Positions 16,761 through 27,205 of a DNA stretch of 64,000 nucleotides are shown piece by piece. Location: positions 124,001 through 188,000 of the forward strand of contig NZ_BJUW01000001.1 of assembly GCF_007988825.1 (NCBI RefSeq), written 5' to 3'. A program made the translations under genes and the position numbers. A model generated the notes under the pieces. It saw only the letters and a list, made by a program, of their open reading frames with translations, ran no database searches and was not told where the DNA came from. Numbering within the stretch: position 1 is the stretch's first letter; every line of letters starts with the position of its first letter. The DNA comes from Microbacterium aerolatum. GTDB lineage: Bacteria; Actinomycetota; Actinomycetes; Actinomycetales; Microbacteriaceae.

Positions 16761-18097
16761 CGGGTTCCCCTCGCATCACGCGGTTGAGTGTTGACGCGCG
16801 AAGTCCAGGATTGGATCCGCGGTGCCAACTGTGCTGTGCGGGAGTACCGCGCAGCGAACGCACGCGCGTCGCGTTGATCGGCCTCCGAACGTTTTTGCGC
16901 GTCTTCGGCGGTAGCGATGAAGGCGTCAGCGATCGCTTCTGCCGTCATGGCCGAGACCCCGCGCCACCCGGGATACTCAGCGAGGGTGCGCGAGGTCTCA
17001 TTCTCGGGGTCGTGGACCGAGATGATGGGAAGTCCGGTTGACGCGTACTCGTAGACCTTGCCGCCTGTGATGAACCGTCCTGCGCCAAACGTCAGCACAA
17101 GAGCATCAAAGGTTGCATAAGTCCGTGCGATCTCCCCGCGGCCGACCGGCCCGAGATAGCGGATCCCGTTCTCGGCGAATTCATCCATCGAGCGCACCAT
17201 ATTCGCGCCGGGGACGCCGAGATGGTTGAGGTAGCCGTAGAGATCCATGCGAGCAGCCCGAACCAGCGCGCTTCGCCGTCTGGCAAGCGCCCAGCCCGAG
17301 ACCAGCTCCTGCATCGGTACGGCGGCTGAGATCGTACCTATGTACCCGAAGGTGAGACCTTCTCCATCCGGCCGGGACCGCGGAGGGAACACCAATTCCT
17401 CGTCGTAGCCGTTCTCGACGACCAGGAAGCGTGCAGCGGCATCGGGATACTGCTGCGCGTACCAATCCCTGATCGGCTGATTCACAAACCATACCTCTGC
17501 CGCGTCACCGATCAGCTTGCGCTCCCAGGCGCCCGCGCGACTACCTGGATCGACAGTTCGTCGTCCCGAATAGATATCGACCGACCACGCATCTCGGTGG
17601 TCCATGACCGCTGGTACGCCGAATTCGGTGCTCAGTATGTATCCGGGCACGAAGTCCACGTTGGGGTTCGCAGTGCCAATCGTCAGATCAACAGGATGAT
17701 CACGATGAATTCGGACCGCCGCTTCCTCCAACGCGGGGCGCCAACCGCCGTAGGCGCGCTCAGGAAAGGAGCGTTGCTCCCTCCGGGCTTGAAGGACGTT
17801 CCAAACCTCGGGCGCGTGTGCCCGCAACCATGACCAGTCGCGGAGGTCATTGGTGAAGGCGCCCGAGTGGAACGGAATACGGACTATCCTGATCGACGGG
17901 TCGACGCGGGCCTCGAGCGTGAGATCGACGCCAGTAGACATCTCGAAGACCTCGCGCGGCACGGTGAGCACGGTCACGTCCCACCCTGCCGCAGCGAATG
18001 CGTTCGCCGTTGCCCATGCGCGATACACGCCGCTTCCGCGGGATGGGGGGTACCCCCACGCCACGTACAGCAGGTGCGGTCGTCGGTCGTCGGTCAC
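16757..18097 (-). CDS. Family 4 glycosyltransferase
   Basis: The protein has 446 residues in a GT-B fold. LLYVAWGYPPSRGSGVYRAW is the N-terminal strand and loop, with a glycine-rich acceptor turn. MDHRDAWSVDIYSGRR near residue 175 is typical of GT4 wall enzymes. The C-terminal domain has FGYIGTISAAVPMQ, and then GGKVYEYASTGLPIISV, which contains the conserved E-x-A-S-x-G-P-I pattern at the sugar nucleotide site. The GTG start at 18097 overlaps the stop of the truncated acyltransferase (GTGA). The upstream reading-frame extension is antisense to nothing conserved and was not used. Confidence 0.8.
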   Translation of the reverse strand: MTDDRRPHLLYVAWGYPPSRGSGVYRAWATANAFAAAGWDVTVLTVPREVFEMSTGVDLTLEARVDPSIRIVRIPFHSGAFTNDLRDWSWLRAHAPEVWNVLQARREQRSFPERAYGGWRPALEEAAVRIHRDHPVDLTIGTANPNVDFVPGYILSTEFGVPAVMDHRDAWSVDIYSGRRTVDPGSRAGAWERKLIGDAAEVWFVNQPIRDWYAQQYPDAAARFLVVENGYDEELVFPPRSRPDGEGLTFGYIGTISAAVPMQELVSGWALARRRSALVRAARMDLYGYLNHLGVPGANMVRSMDEFAENGIRYLGPVGRGEIARTYATFDALVLTFGAGRFITGGKVYEYASTGLPIISVHDPENETSRTLAEYPGWRGVSAMTAEAIADAFIATAEDAQKRSEADQRDARAFAARYSRTAQLAPRIQSWTSRVNTQPRDARGTR

Positions 18098-18555
18098 TTG
18101 ATCTCCTGTCCGGTTCGTACCCGAGCGCTGGCATCGTTCACGATCGCGCGTCGACTGATGCGGCGCGCGACGAAGTTGTTCTGGCTCAAAACGAGCACCG
18201 CGACGTCCATCGGCTTGACCCAGCTCTGCGCAGGGTTGGGGGACAAGCTGTAGAAGACCGGGATCGCCGCGAGAAGCGTCACTATATGCAGGGGGTAGAT
18301 CCTTGCGAAACGGCGCCAATAGAAGGTCCCGATCCCGACGGACGGCTGCCAGGACCAAGTCAAGACGAAGCCGGACAGAATGAAGAAGAATGCAACGCCG
18401 AAGTTGCCGTAACGGGCGAGTTCGCCGACGACGCCCGGAAGCGGCACAATGTTGCGCACGTGGAAGAAGAATACGGCGAGAGCGGCCCACCACCGGAGGC
18501 TGGTCAGGGAATCCAACCGGGGTGTGCCCGTAGCGTGCACGGGTGCGCTGACCAT
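18094..18555 (-). pseudogene. Truncated OafA-type acyltransferase (acyltransferase 3 family)
   Basis: The coding stretch is only 153 residues, against about 350-400 for a complete acyltransferase 3 enzyme. The N-terminal part is good: LDSLTSLRWWAALAVFFFHV holds the catalytic-type histidine, and GNFGVAFFFILSGFVLTWSW and FYWRRFARIYPLHIV are the next family motifs. After about residue 120 the sequence turns hydrophilic (NNFVARRISRRAIVND) and stops. The remaining helices of the family are missing, and no continuation was found in other frames because the next gene starts at once. It probably no longer acetylates glycans; a short functional variant cannot be ruled out. Confidence 0.65.
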
Positions 18556-18563
18556 AGTCCCTC

Positions 18564-18569
18564 ATTCTA
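18564..18569 (-). promoter_or_regulatory. Leaderless-type -10 box for the truncated acyltransferase operon
   Basis: On the minus strand TAGAAT lies 8 nt before the ATG at 18555. It faces the divergent box at 18598 in a 56 bp intergenic region. Confidence 0.4.
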
Positions 18570-18597
18570 GAGGCCAGGCCTGCGCGTGCACGCCGCA

Positions 18598-18603
18598 TAG
18601 ACT
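18598..18603 (+). promoter_or_regulatory. Leaderless-type -10 box for the 2-epimerase gene
   Basis: TAGACT ends 8 nt before the GTG at 18612, with no ribosome binding site in between. The same hexamer lies before the genes at 19732, 22174 and 38067. Confidence 0.5.
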
Positions 18604-18611
18604 GTGGTTCC

Positions 18612-19682
18612 GTGAAGATCGTCAGTGTCGTGGGCGCCCGTCCCCAGTTCGTCAAACTCGCTCCTATCCACAAGGCGGCGCTTGCCGCTGGGGTGGAACA
18701 TGTCATCGTGCATACCGGACAGCACTACGACCCGATGCTTTCCGACGTCTTCTTCGAGGACCTCGGCATCGGCGCTCCCGACGTGCACCTCGGCGTCGGC
18801 AGCGGCTCCCACGGAGTCCAGACCGGTGCCATGCTTGCGGCACTCGACGCGGTGTTCGATGAGCACCGTCCGGACTGGGTTCTCGTCTACGGCGACACGA
18901 ACTCCACCGTCGCGGCGGCGCTGAGCGCGGTAAAGATGCACATCCCGGTCGCGCATCTCGAAGCCGGCTTGCGTAGCTTCAATCGTCGGATGCCTGAAGA
19001 GCACAACCGCGTCATGACGGACCACGCGTCGGACCTGCTGCTCGCTCCCACCCAGGTCGCCGTTGACCACCTCGCCACTGAGGGCTTGGCTGCCCGTACG
19101 GTGCTCGTGGGTGATGTCATGACCGATGTGCTCTTCGAGGTGCGCGACCAGGTCGCGGGCGCGCCTTCGGTGCTTCTGGGGGAGTTGGGCCTCGGGAGCG
19201 GGGAATACTATCTCGCGACGATCCATAGGGCTGAGAACACCGACGACCCTGCCCGGCTGCGAGAGGTGGCGGCGGGCCTGGCGGGTCTGGATAAGCCTGT
19301 CGTGCTCCTCGCGCACCCGCGCGTGGTGGCGAAAGCGGCGTCGCACGGCATCGAACTCACGCAGGGTTCTCTCGTCGCCCGCGCGCCGTTGGCCTATGCG
19401 GACTTGATCGCCGCAGCACTTTCGAGCGCGGGTGTTGTCACCGACTCGGGCGGTTTGCAGAAGGAAGCATTCCTGCTCGGCGTTCCATGCACCACGGTTC
19501 GGACTGAGACCGAGTGGGTGGAGACGATTCAGCTGGGATGGAACGTGCTGGCCAACAGCGCGGAGGAGATCGCCGCGGCGGTGACCCGCCCGCACCCGAA
19601 CGAGACCGATGCCGCACCGTACGGTGACGGCCACGCGGCGGAGCGCGTGATCCAGGAACTGATCCGGGCCGCTGGGGACTGA
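18612..19682 (+). CDS. wecB: UDP-N-acetylglucosamine 2-epimerase (non-hydrolysing), WecB/WbpI type
   Basis: The protein has 356 residues. The opening KIVSVVGARPQFVKLAPIHK is the classic family start, with HTGQHYDPMLSDVFF, EAGLRSFNRRMPEEHNR and VTDSGGLQKEAFLLGVPC in the right order for a full-length enzyme. It equilibrates the C2 configuration of UDP-GlcNAc, or of UDP-GlcNAc3NAcA if it acts as WbpI. The dehydrogenase gene follows after 49 bp, with its own promoter-like box. GTG 18612 is preceded by TAGACT, not a ribosome binding site. Which substrate it uses (WecB or WbpI role) is not decidable here. Confidence 0.9.
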   Translation: MKIVSVVGARPQFVKLAPIHKAALAAGVEHVIVHTGQHYDPMLSDVFFEDLGIGAPDVHLGVGSGSHGVQTGAMLAALDAVFDEHRPDWVLVYGDTNSTVAAALSAVKMHIPVAHLEAGLRSFNRRMPEEHNRVMTDHASDLLLAPTQVAVDHLATEGLAARTVLVGDVMTDVLFEVRDQVAGAPSVLLGELGLGSGEYYLATIHRAENTDDPARLREVAAGLAGLDKPVVLLAHPRVVAKAASHGIELTQGSLVARAPLAYADLIAAALSSAGVVTDSGGLQKEAFLLGVPCTTVRTETEWVETIQLGWNVLANSAEEIAAAVTRPHPNETDAAPYGDGHAAERVIQELIRAAGD

Positions 19683-19718
19683 GAGCGAACCTGAGCGTCG
19701 AGGGGGATCCTCGCCCCG

Positions 19719-19724
19719 TAGACT
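19719..19724 (+). promoter_or_regulatory. Leaderless-type -10 box for the UDP-sugar dehydrogenase gene
   Basis: TAGACT ends 7 nt before ATG 19732. No clear -35 is present, and there is no Shine-Dalgarno sequence upstream of the ATG. Confidence 0.5.
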
Positions 19725-19731
19725 GGTTTTC

Positions 19732-22163
<2,432 letters not shown>

Positions 22164-22173
22164 ACTCGGAACC

Positions 22174-22971
22174 GTGAGTCACGCTGCTGTCGGGGCGCCG
22201 GGAACGCCCCGGCGGTATCTGCATTCGTTGTGGCTGCTCTCAGCCCGCGACCTCAAGGTCCGCTACGCGACGAGCTTCCTCGGCTACCTCTGGTCGGTAC
22301 TCGACCCGCTGGTCATGAGCGCGATCTACTGGTTCGTCTTCACCCAGGTGTTCCAGCGCGACCGTATCGGTGAGCAGCCCTACATCGTCTTCCTGATCAG
22401 CGCGCTGCTGCCCTGGGTGTGGTTCAACTCCTCGGTCTCCGACTTCACCAAGGCGTTCAAGAAGGATTCTCGCCTGGTGCGGTCGACGAACATCCCGCGC
22501 TCGATCTGGGTCAACCGCATCGTGCTGAGCAAGGGCATGGAGTTCCTCTTCTCCCTGCCGGTGCTGGCGCTCTTCGCGATCTTCTCGCCTGGCGCGCACT
22601 TCGGCTGGGGCATCCTCTGGTTCCCCGTGGCGGTCGTCGTGCAAGTGATCCTGCTCACCGGCCTCGGGATGCTGGTCGCGCCGCTGTGCGCTCTGTACGC
22701 GGATCTCGAACGCACCACCGGTCTCATCCTGCGCGCGCTCTTCTACGCGACGCCGATCATCTACAGCGTCTCGGATCTGCCGGGCCCGTTCGAGACGATC
22801 GGTGCCTTCAATCCGCTCGCCGGCATCTTCACCCTCTACCGCATGGCGTTCTTCCCCGATCAATGGCACACGTGGACGGTGCTCATCGGCGTCGCCATGA
22901 GTCTCATGATCTTCGCCCTGGGCTGGTGGGTGTTCCGCGCCCTCGAGCGCCCGGTTCTGAAGGAGCTGTGA
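22174..22971 (+). CDS. wzm: ABC-2 type polysaccharide export permease (Wzm family), second copy
   Basis: The protein has 265 residues with about six membrane segments. LWLLSARDLKVRYATSFLGYLWSVLDP is the amphipathic entry region of ABC-2 polysaccharide permeases, and IGAFNPLAGIFTLYR matches the late conserved loop. The context (glf before, Wzt and galactofuranosyltransferases after) parallels the mycobacterial galactan exporter genes Rv3783/Rv3781. It should move a lipid-linked galactan across the membrane. The GTG start at 22174 was chosen because it is preceded by TAGACT at leaderless spacing; upstream in-frame starts lie inside glf. Confidence 0.87.
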   Translation: MSHAAVGAPGTPRRYLHSLWLLSARDLKVRYATSFLGYLWSVLDPLVMSAIYWFVFTQVFQRDRIGEQPYIVFLISALLPWVWFNSSVSDFTKAFKKDSRLVRSTNIPRSIWVNRIVLSKGMEFLFSLPVLALFAIFSPGAHFGWGILWFPVAVVVQVILLTGLGMLVAPLCALYADLERTTGLILRALFYATPIIYSVSDLPGPFETIGAFNPLAGIFTLYRMAFFPDQWHTWTVLIGVAMSLMIFALGWWVFRALERPVLKEL

Positions 22972-23711
22972 TGCAGGAAGCAGCGATCGAAGTCCAGGGA
23001 CTCGGCGTCCATTTTCGGCGCAACAGACGAGGGCGCCGCAGTTTCAAGGACATGTTCGCCGGCGCGTCCAGGCGCAGCCGTCCCGGCGAGTTCTGGGCGC
23101 TGCGAGACGTCTCCTTCACTGTGCAGCCGGGGGAGTCGATCGGAGTCGTCGGGCGTAACGGGCAGGGCAAGTCGACACTGCTTCGGCTGGTCGCCGGGGT
23201 GCTGCTGCCGGACGAGGGATCAGTGGCCGTCAACGGGGGAGTCGCACCGCTGATCGAATTGACCGGCGGCTTCGTCGGCGACCTCACCGTCCGTGAGAAC
23301 GTTCGCCTGACGGCCGGGCTGCATGGGATGTCGAAAGCGGAGGTCGCCAGTCGCTACGACGACATGATCGCCTTCGCCGAGCTCGAAGAGTTCCAGGAGA
23401 CCCCGTACAAGCACCTCTCCAACGGGATGAAGGTGCGCCTGGCCTTCTCTGTCGTGTCGCAGCTCAACGAGCCGATCCTCCTCGTCGACGAGGTGCTCGC
23501 CGTCGGGGACAAGGCCTTCCGCGACAAGTGCTACCAGCGCATCGACGAGCTGCTCGCCGAGGGTCGCACGCTGTTCTTCGTCAGCCACAACGAGCGAGAC
23601 CTGCGCCGGTTCTGCAAGCGCGGTCTCTATCTCAACAAGGGCTCGCTCGTGCTGGATGCCGGGATCAACGAGGTGCTGGACCGCTACAACGCCGACTCCG
23701 GCACGAGGTAG
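22971..23711 (+). CDS. wzt: Polysaccharide ABC exporter ATPase (Wzt family), second copy
   Basis: The protein has 246 residues. Walker A is GRNGQGKST, the signature is LSNGMKVRLAFSV and Walker B is ILLVDEVLAVGD. The switch motif is FFVSHNERDLRRF. ATG 22971 shares its A with the TGA stop of the permease, so the pair is coupled. As with the first copy, there is no C-terminal carbohydrate-binding domain. Residue patterns differ from the first copy throughout, so it is a paralogue rather than a recent duplicate. The gene converges with the minus-strand operon ending 4 bp away. Confidence 0.88.
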   Translation: MQEAAIEVQGLGVHFRRNRRGRRSFKDMFAGASRRSRPGEFWALRDVSFTVQPGESIGVVGRNGQGKSTLLRLVAGVLLPDEGSVAVNGGVAPLIELTGGFVGDLTVRENVRLTAGLHGMSKAEVASRYDDMIAFAELEEFQETPYKHLSNGMKVRLAFSVVSQLNEPILLVDEVLAVGDKAFRDKCYQRIDELLAEGRTLFFVSHNERDLRRFCKRGLYLNKGSLVLDAGINEVLDRYNADSGTR

Positions 23712-23715
23712 CGGC

Positions 23716-24309
23716 TCAGAGCCCGACCAGGGCGCGCACCTTCTGCAACGCGCTACCTGCGGCGTCCAGAGGCGCTTGGAGGTCCGTGCCGTTGTCGTAC
23801 GCGGCGCGGAGCTCGCCGAGCTTCGAGGCATACTGCGACACCGCGTCACTCCAATCGTCGGAGATCGAGCTGGGCGCCGGTGTGTCCGACAACGCGGCTG
23901 CGTCGTTCTGCAGCGAGTCGACGATCTGCGCGCCCAGATCCATGTTGTCCTTGACCAGCTGCAAGCCTCGAGTGGCGTCATCCAGTCGCGGCTGGACCTG
24001 CCCCCTGAATGTGTCGAGGTCGGGGTCAGGCACCGGCGGCTGGGTCGGCGCGGGCTCCGTGGTCGGAGTCGGCGCGGACGTCGCGGTCGCTGTCGGGCTC
24101 GGCGTGGAGGTGGGTGTCGTCGTCGCGGACGCGCTCGGACTCGTCGTCGGTGCGGGCTCGCCGTCTCGCGGGATCAGGAAGAACAGCAGAACGCCGATGA
24201 TCGCCAGGGCGAGCGCCGAGAGCCCGACGATCAGCCAGATCCGCCCCTTGTTGCTCTTCTTCTCCTCGGGGAAGATCCATTCGGGTCGCGGCTGCTGTTC
24301 GTCGCTCAT
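23716..24309 (-). CDS. Membrane-anchored protein with Pro/Thr/Ser linker, unknown function
   Basis: The protein has 197 residues from ATG 24309 (GTG 24312 is an alternative). A cytoplasmic tail of about 24 residues is followed by one membrane helix (WLIVGLSALALAIIGVLLFF). Next comes a low-complexity Pro/Thr/Ser/Ala linker of about 45 residues and a helical C-terminal domain (RGQVQPRLDDATRGLQLVKD onward) that is probably outside the cell. I do not recognise the outer domain. The gene follows the GlfT1-like gene with a one-base overlap in the same operon, so it may work in galactan export, anchoring or sensing. The linker composition is typical of wall-spanning stalks. Confidence 0.65.
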   Translation of the reverse strand: MSDEQQPRPEWIFPEEKKSNKGRIWLIVGLSALALAIIGVLLFFLIPRDGEPAPTTSPSASATTTPTSTPSPTATATSAPTPTTEPAPTQPPVPDPDLDTFRGQVQPRLDDATRGLQLVKDNMDLGAQIVDSLQNDAAALSDTPAPSSISDDWSDAVSQYASKLGELRAAYDNGTDLQAPLDAAGSALQKVRALVGL

Positions 24310-25262
24310 CACTGCTCCAATGCCGGCATGGGTCGCCAGCTACGATCGCGGGCGGCCTTGCCGCCATCGCGGATGCCTCGGAACAGATTACTGGTGCCCC
24401 GCACGGTTCTCTCGACGAACACGAGTCGGATGAGTTCTTTGAAGAACGTCGCCGTGGTGCCGAGGCCGAAGAGCACCGGGTTGTAGACACCATGCACACG
24501 GTAGTAGTGCTTGATGAACGCCCGATTGCGCATGATGTAGTACCGGTATGCGTTGCTGGACGCGTTCATGTGGCGCACTCCCATGTCCCACTGCTTGATC
24601 TCGCGAGTGCGGCGCAGGACGAACTCGTTCACGATCACCGCCGTCGTGAGGCGCGACGCGAGCCAGCCGTACATCTGGTCATCCCAGTAGATGAAGAAGC
24701 GAGGGTCGGGCAGCCCGATCTGCGCCACTATCGAGCGGTGGATGAACATGCCCTCGAAGCATCCGCTGTTCATCTCCTTGAAGCCGGATTCGTCGAATCC
24801 GGCCGGCGCGAACGGAATCGGGATGCCCATGCGCTCGGCGATCCGGTACTGCCAGTAGAACTCGCTGCCGTCGTAGTCGTAGCGTCGGCCCTGGATGCTC
24901 TTGAAGCGAGGGGTCCATTTGCCCATCTTCGCGAGGCCGTCGGGGATGACCTCGACGTCGTCGTCCATCATCCAGATCCACTCGCTGCCGAGCTCGTATG
25001 CCGTGCGCATACCCTCGCTGAATCCGCCGGATCCGCCGGTGTTCGTCTCGAGCCTGCGGTACACGATCTCCGTGCCGATGCCGTCGCGGAACGACTCCAC
25101 GACGTCGGTGGTGTCGTCGGCCGATGCGTTGTCGATGATGACGACGCGGCCCGGCTTGGGATCCATCGCGCTGATGCTCGCGAGCAGTCCGGAGAGCAGG
25201 TGCGAACGGTTGAACGTGACGATGACGATCGCCGCTGAGGCCGGATCGAACACCGCGGTCAT
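24309..25262 (-). CDS. glfT1: Galactofuranosyltransferase, GlfT1-like (GT2)
   Basis: The protein has 317 residues in a GT-A fold: AIVIVTFNRSHLLSGLLASI opens it and VVIIDNASADDTTDVV follows. ETNTGGSGGFSEGM and WIWMMDDDVEV provide the donor loop and the DDD metal site, and FFIYWDDQMYGWLASRL is a later WDD motif. These are the motifs of the GlfT1/GlfT2 class, and mycobacterial GlfT1 adds the first Galf units to the linker. Neighbours include UDP-galactofuranose mutase, a Wzm/Wzt exporter and a longer GlfT2-like enzyme. The stop of the upstream GlfT2 overlaps its ATG by 4 bp. The role as initiator is inferred from order and length. Confidence 0.78.
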   Translation of the reverse strand: MTAVFDPASAAIVIVTFNRSHLLSGLLASISAMDPKPGRVVIIDNASADDTTDVVESFRDGIGTEIVYRRLETNTGGSGGFSEGMRTAYELGSEWIWMMDDDVEVIPDGLAKMGKWTPRFKSIQGRRYDYDGSEFYWQYRIAERMGIPIPFAPAGFDESGFKEMNSGCFEGMFIHRSIVAQIGLPDPRFFIYWDDQMYGWLASRLTTAVIVNEFVLRRTREIKQWDMGVRHMNASSNAYRYYIMRNRAFIKHYYRVHGVYNPVLFGLGTTATFFKELIRLVFVERTVRGTSNLFRGIRDGGKAARDRSWRPMPALEQ

Positions 25263-27169
25263 GCCTGCTCCTCGAAGATCTTCTGCCAGGATTCGGGCGA
25301 GACCATTTCAGGCAGCGCCTGACGATACCGACGCTGCAGTTCGGGCCACCGCCGCTGCAGTTCGGCGTGGAGTCGCAGCGTGTCGCGCAGCATCCGGCGA
25401 TACTTCTTGCGATCGCGCGTGTAGATGTTCTTGCCGGAGCCGTCGGCCGCGCTGACGAGCGCGCTGTCGAACGAGGGTACGCGCCACCAGTGAGCGTCCT
25501 CCTTGCCGAACTCGACCTCGGGCCGTTCGACGTTCGCCGGATCCGGCTTGTGCACCCAGTGGGCGATGAGAGTCACGAGCGTGAACCAGCGCAGCTTCAG
25601 ACCGCTCGGGCTGTCGAACTCGTGTCGGGACGTCTGCTTGTACACCCGGCGTCCGAAGCGCGAATGGAGCACCGCCGAAGGGTCGCGGTGAACGACCGTC
25701 TCCGGATAGACCGCGGCCAAGGCGCGTGCGTCGGGCATGGCCGTACTGATGTTCTTCGCCATGTGAGCAGGACCGGACAGCACATCGCGCAGTGCCCGCG
25801 CACGCAATTCGACGGGGTAGTACTGCATCATCATCAGGTGCTTCAGGTCCGCACGACGGCTGTGTCTGATCAGTCGCCCGCCACGCAGTGCGTTCGAGTG
25901 CAGCAGCCCTGCGACGATCCGGTTGCGGGCGTGGAAGTACGCCTGCCAGTCGATGGTGTCGTCCTTGTTCACCCAGGAAACGTGCCAGAGTGCGACCCCC
26001 GGCATGGAGACCGTCGGGAAGCCGGCTTCGCCGGCGCGCAGGCAGAACTCCGCATCGTCCCACTTGATGAAGGCAGGGAGGGAGAGACCGACCTCGCGGA
26101 TCGCATCCAGCGGGATCAGGCACATCCACCAGCCGTTGTAGTCGGCATCCATGCGCATGTGCAACAGTGTCGACTGACGGAGGTTCGATGCACCGAAGTC
26201 GTGCGGCATCTCGTCCTGATATAGATTGCGCCACATGAACGGCGACTCGTCCACGACCTCGGCCCAGCCGTGCAGTTTGGGCCGGTCGAGCAGGTCGAAC
26301 ATGTGACCGCCGACGAGGACGGGCGACGTCGCATACTGACCGAACACGATCGAGCGACGCAGCGACTCCGGCTCCAGTCGCACGTCGTCGTCCAGCAGCT
26401 GGACGAAGTCGCTCTCCGGGCGCTGAAGCGTCTCGTGCATCGCCCGGGCGAACCCGCCGGAACCGCCGAGGTTGGGCTGACGGATCACCTGCAGCGTGTC
26501 ACCGAGCGCTTCGGCGACCTCGCCATAGCCGTCCTGATCGGCCACGAGCTGCGTGCCCTGATCCACGAGGAAGATGCGGTCGACGAACTCGAGCGCGTCG
26601 GGAGATGCCGCCAAGGCCTGCAGCGTCTCGACGCAGTAGTCGGGCTTGTTGTACGTGGTGATGCCGAGCGACGCCTTGCCGGTACGGGCCGGTTCCTGCT
26701 CGGTCGTCCACTGGGCGCCCTCGAGCACTGCCTGCTTGTCTTCGGCGACGACGTCGAACCAGATCCAGCCGCCGTCGCTGTACTGCGTCAGCTCGAGATC
26801 GAAGGCCGTGGTCGCCTCGCCCGTCACCTCACGCGTGTCGACGCGCTGCCGCACTCCAGAACCGTTGGAGCGATACACGAGGATCGTCGCCGGCCCAGTC
26901 GTACGCACCGTGAGCCGCACCTGCCGCACGCTGGTCCAGTGCTGCCAGTACGACGCGGGGAACGCGTTGAAGTACGTGCCGAGTGAGACGCGGCGACCGG
27001 AGACGATCCGGGCGCGATGGCGCCCGAGGATGTTGCCGAGCTGAGCGCGGTTCGAGACGCGCACCGGCTTCTCATCGATGACCGACCATGTTTCGGGATC
27101 GGCATACAGCGGGAGCAGATCAGGGTCGCGATCGAGGGGGAAGACGACATTCTGAAGGACGTGTGACAC
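25259..27169 (-). CDS. glfT2: Polymerising galactofuranosyltransferase, GlfT2-like
   Basis: The protein has 636 residues, essentially the length of mycobacterial GlfT2. An N-terminal beta-sandwich (about 1-160) precedes the GT-A domain, which opens with SLGITTYNKPDYCVETLQAL. The donor loop is NLGGSGGFARAM, the metal site is QLLDDDVRLEP, and FIKWDDAEFCLRAGEAG and WHVSWVNKDDTIDWQAYFHAR follow. The C-terminal helical domain is also present. GlfT2 builds galactan chains by adding galactofuranose with alternating linkages. The start is GTG 27169, with TAGGCT six nt upstream, which gives it a separate promoter from the gene upstream. Confidence 0.88.
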   Translation of the reverse strand: MSHVLQNVVFPLDRDPDLLPLYADPETWSVIDEKPVRVSNRAQLGNILGRHRARIVSGRRVSLGTYFNAFPASYWQHWTSVRQVRLTVRTTGPATILVYRSNGSGVRQRVDTREVTGEATTAFDLELTQYSDGGWIWFDVVAEDKQAVLEGAQWTTEQEPARTGKASLGITTYNKPDYCVETLQALAASPDALEFVDRIFLVDQGTQLVADQDGYGEVAEALGDTLQVIRQPNLGGSGGFARAMHETLQRPESDFVQLLDDDVRLEPESLRRSIVFGQYATSPVLVGGHMFDLLDRPKLHGWAEVVDESPFMWRNLYQDEMPHDFGASNLRQSTLLHMRMDADYNGWWMCLIPLDAIREVGLSLPAFIKWDDAEFCLRAGEAGFPTVSMPGVALWHVSWVNKDDTIDWQAYFHARNRIVAGLLHSNALRGGRLIRHSRRADLKHLMMMQYYPVELRARALRDVLSGPAHMAKNISTAMPDARALAAVYPETVVHRDPSAVLHSRFGRRVYKQTSRHEFDSPSGLKLRWFTLVTLIAHWVHKPDPANVERPEVEFGKEDAHWWRVPSFDSALVSAADGSGKNIYTRDRKKYRRMLRDTLRLHAELQRRWPELQRRYRQALPEMVSPESWQKIFEEQA

Positions 27170-27175
27170 CCGGAC

Positions 27176-27181
27176 AGCCTA
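27176..27181 (-). promoter_or_regulatory. Leaderless-type -10 box for the GlfT2-like gene
   Basis: On the minus strand TAGGCT ends 6 nt before GTG 27169. It lies in the 36 bp gap after the upstream gene's stop at 27206. Confidence 0.5.
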
Positions 27182-27205
27182 CCTGCCGCACATGTGGATC
27201 CCCGG

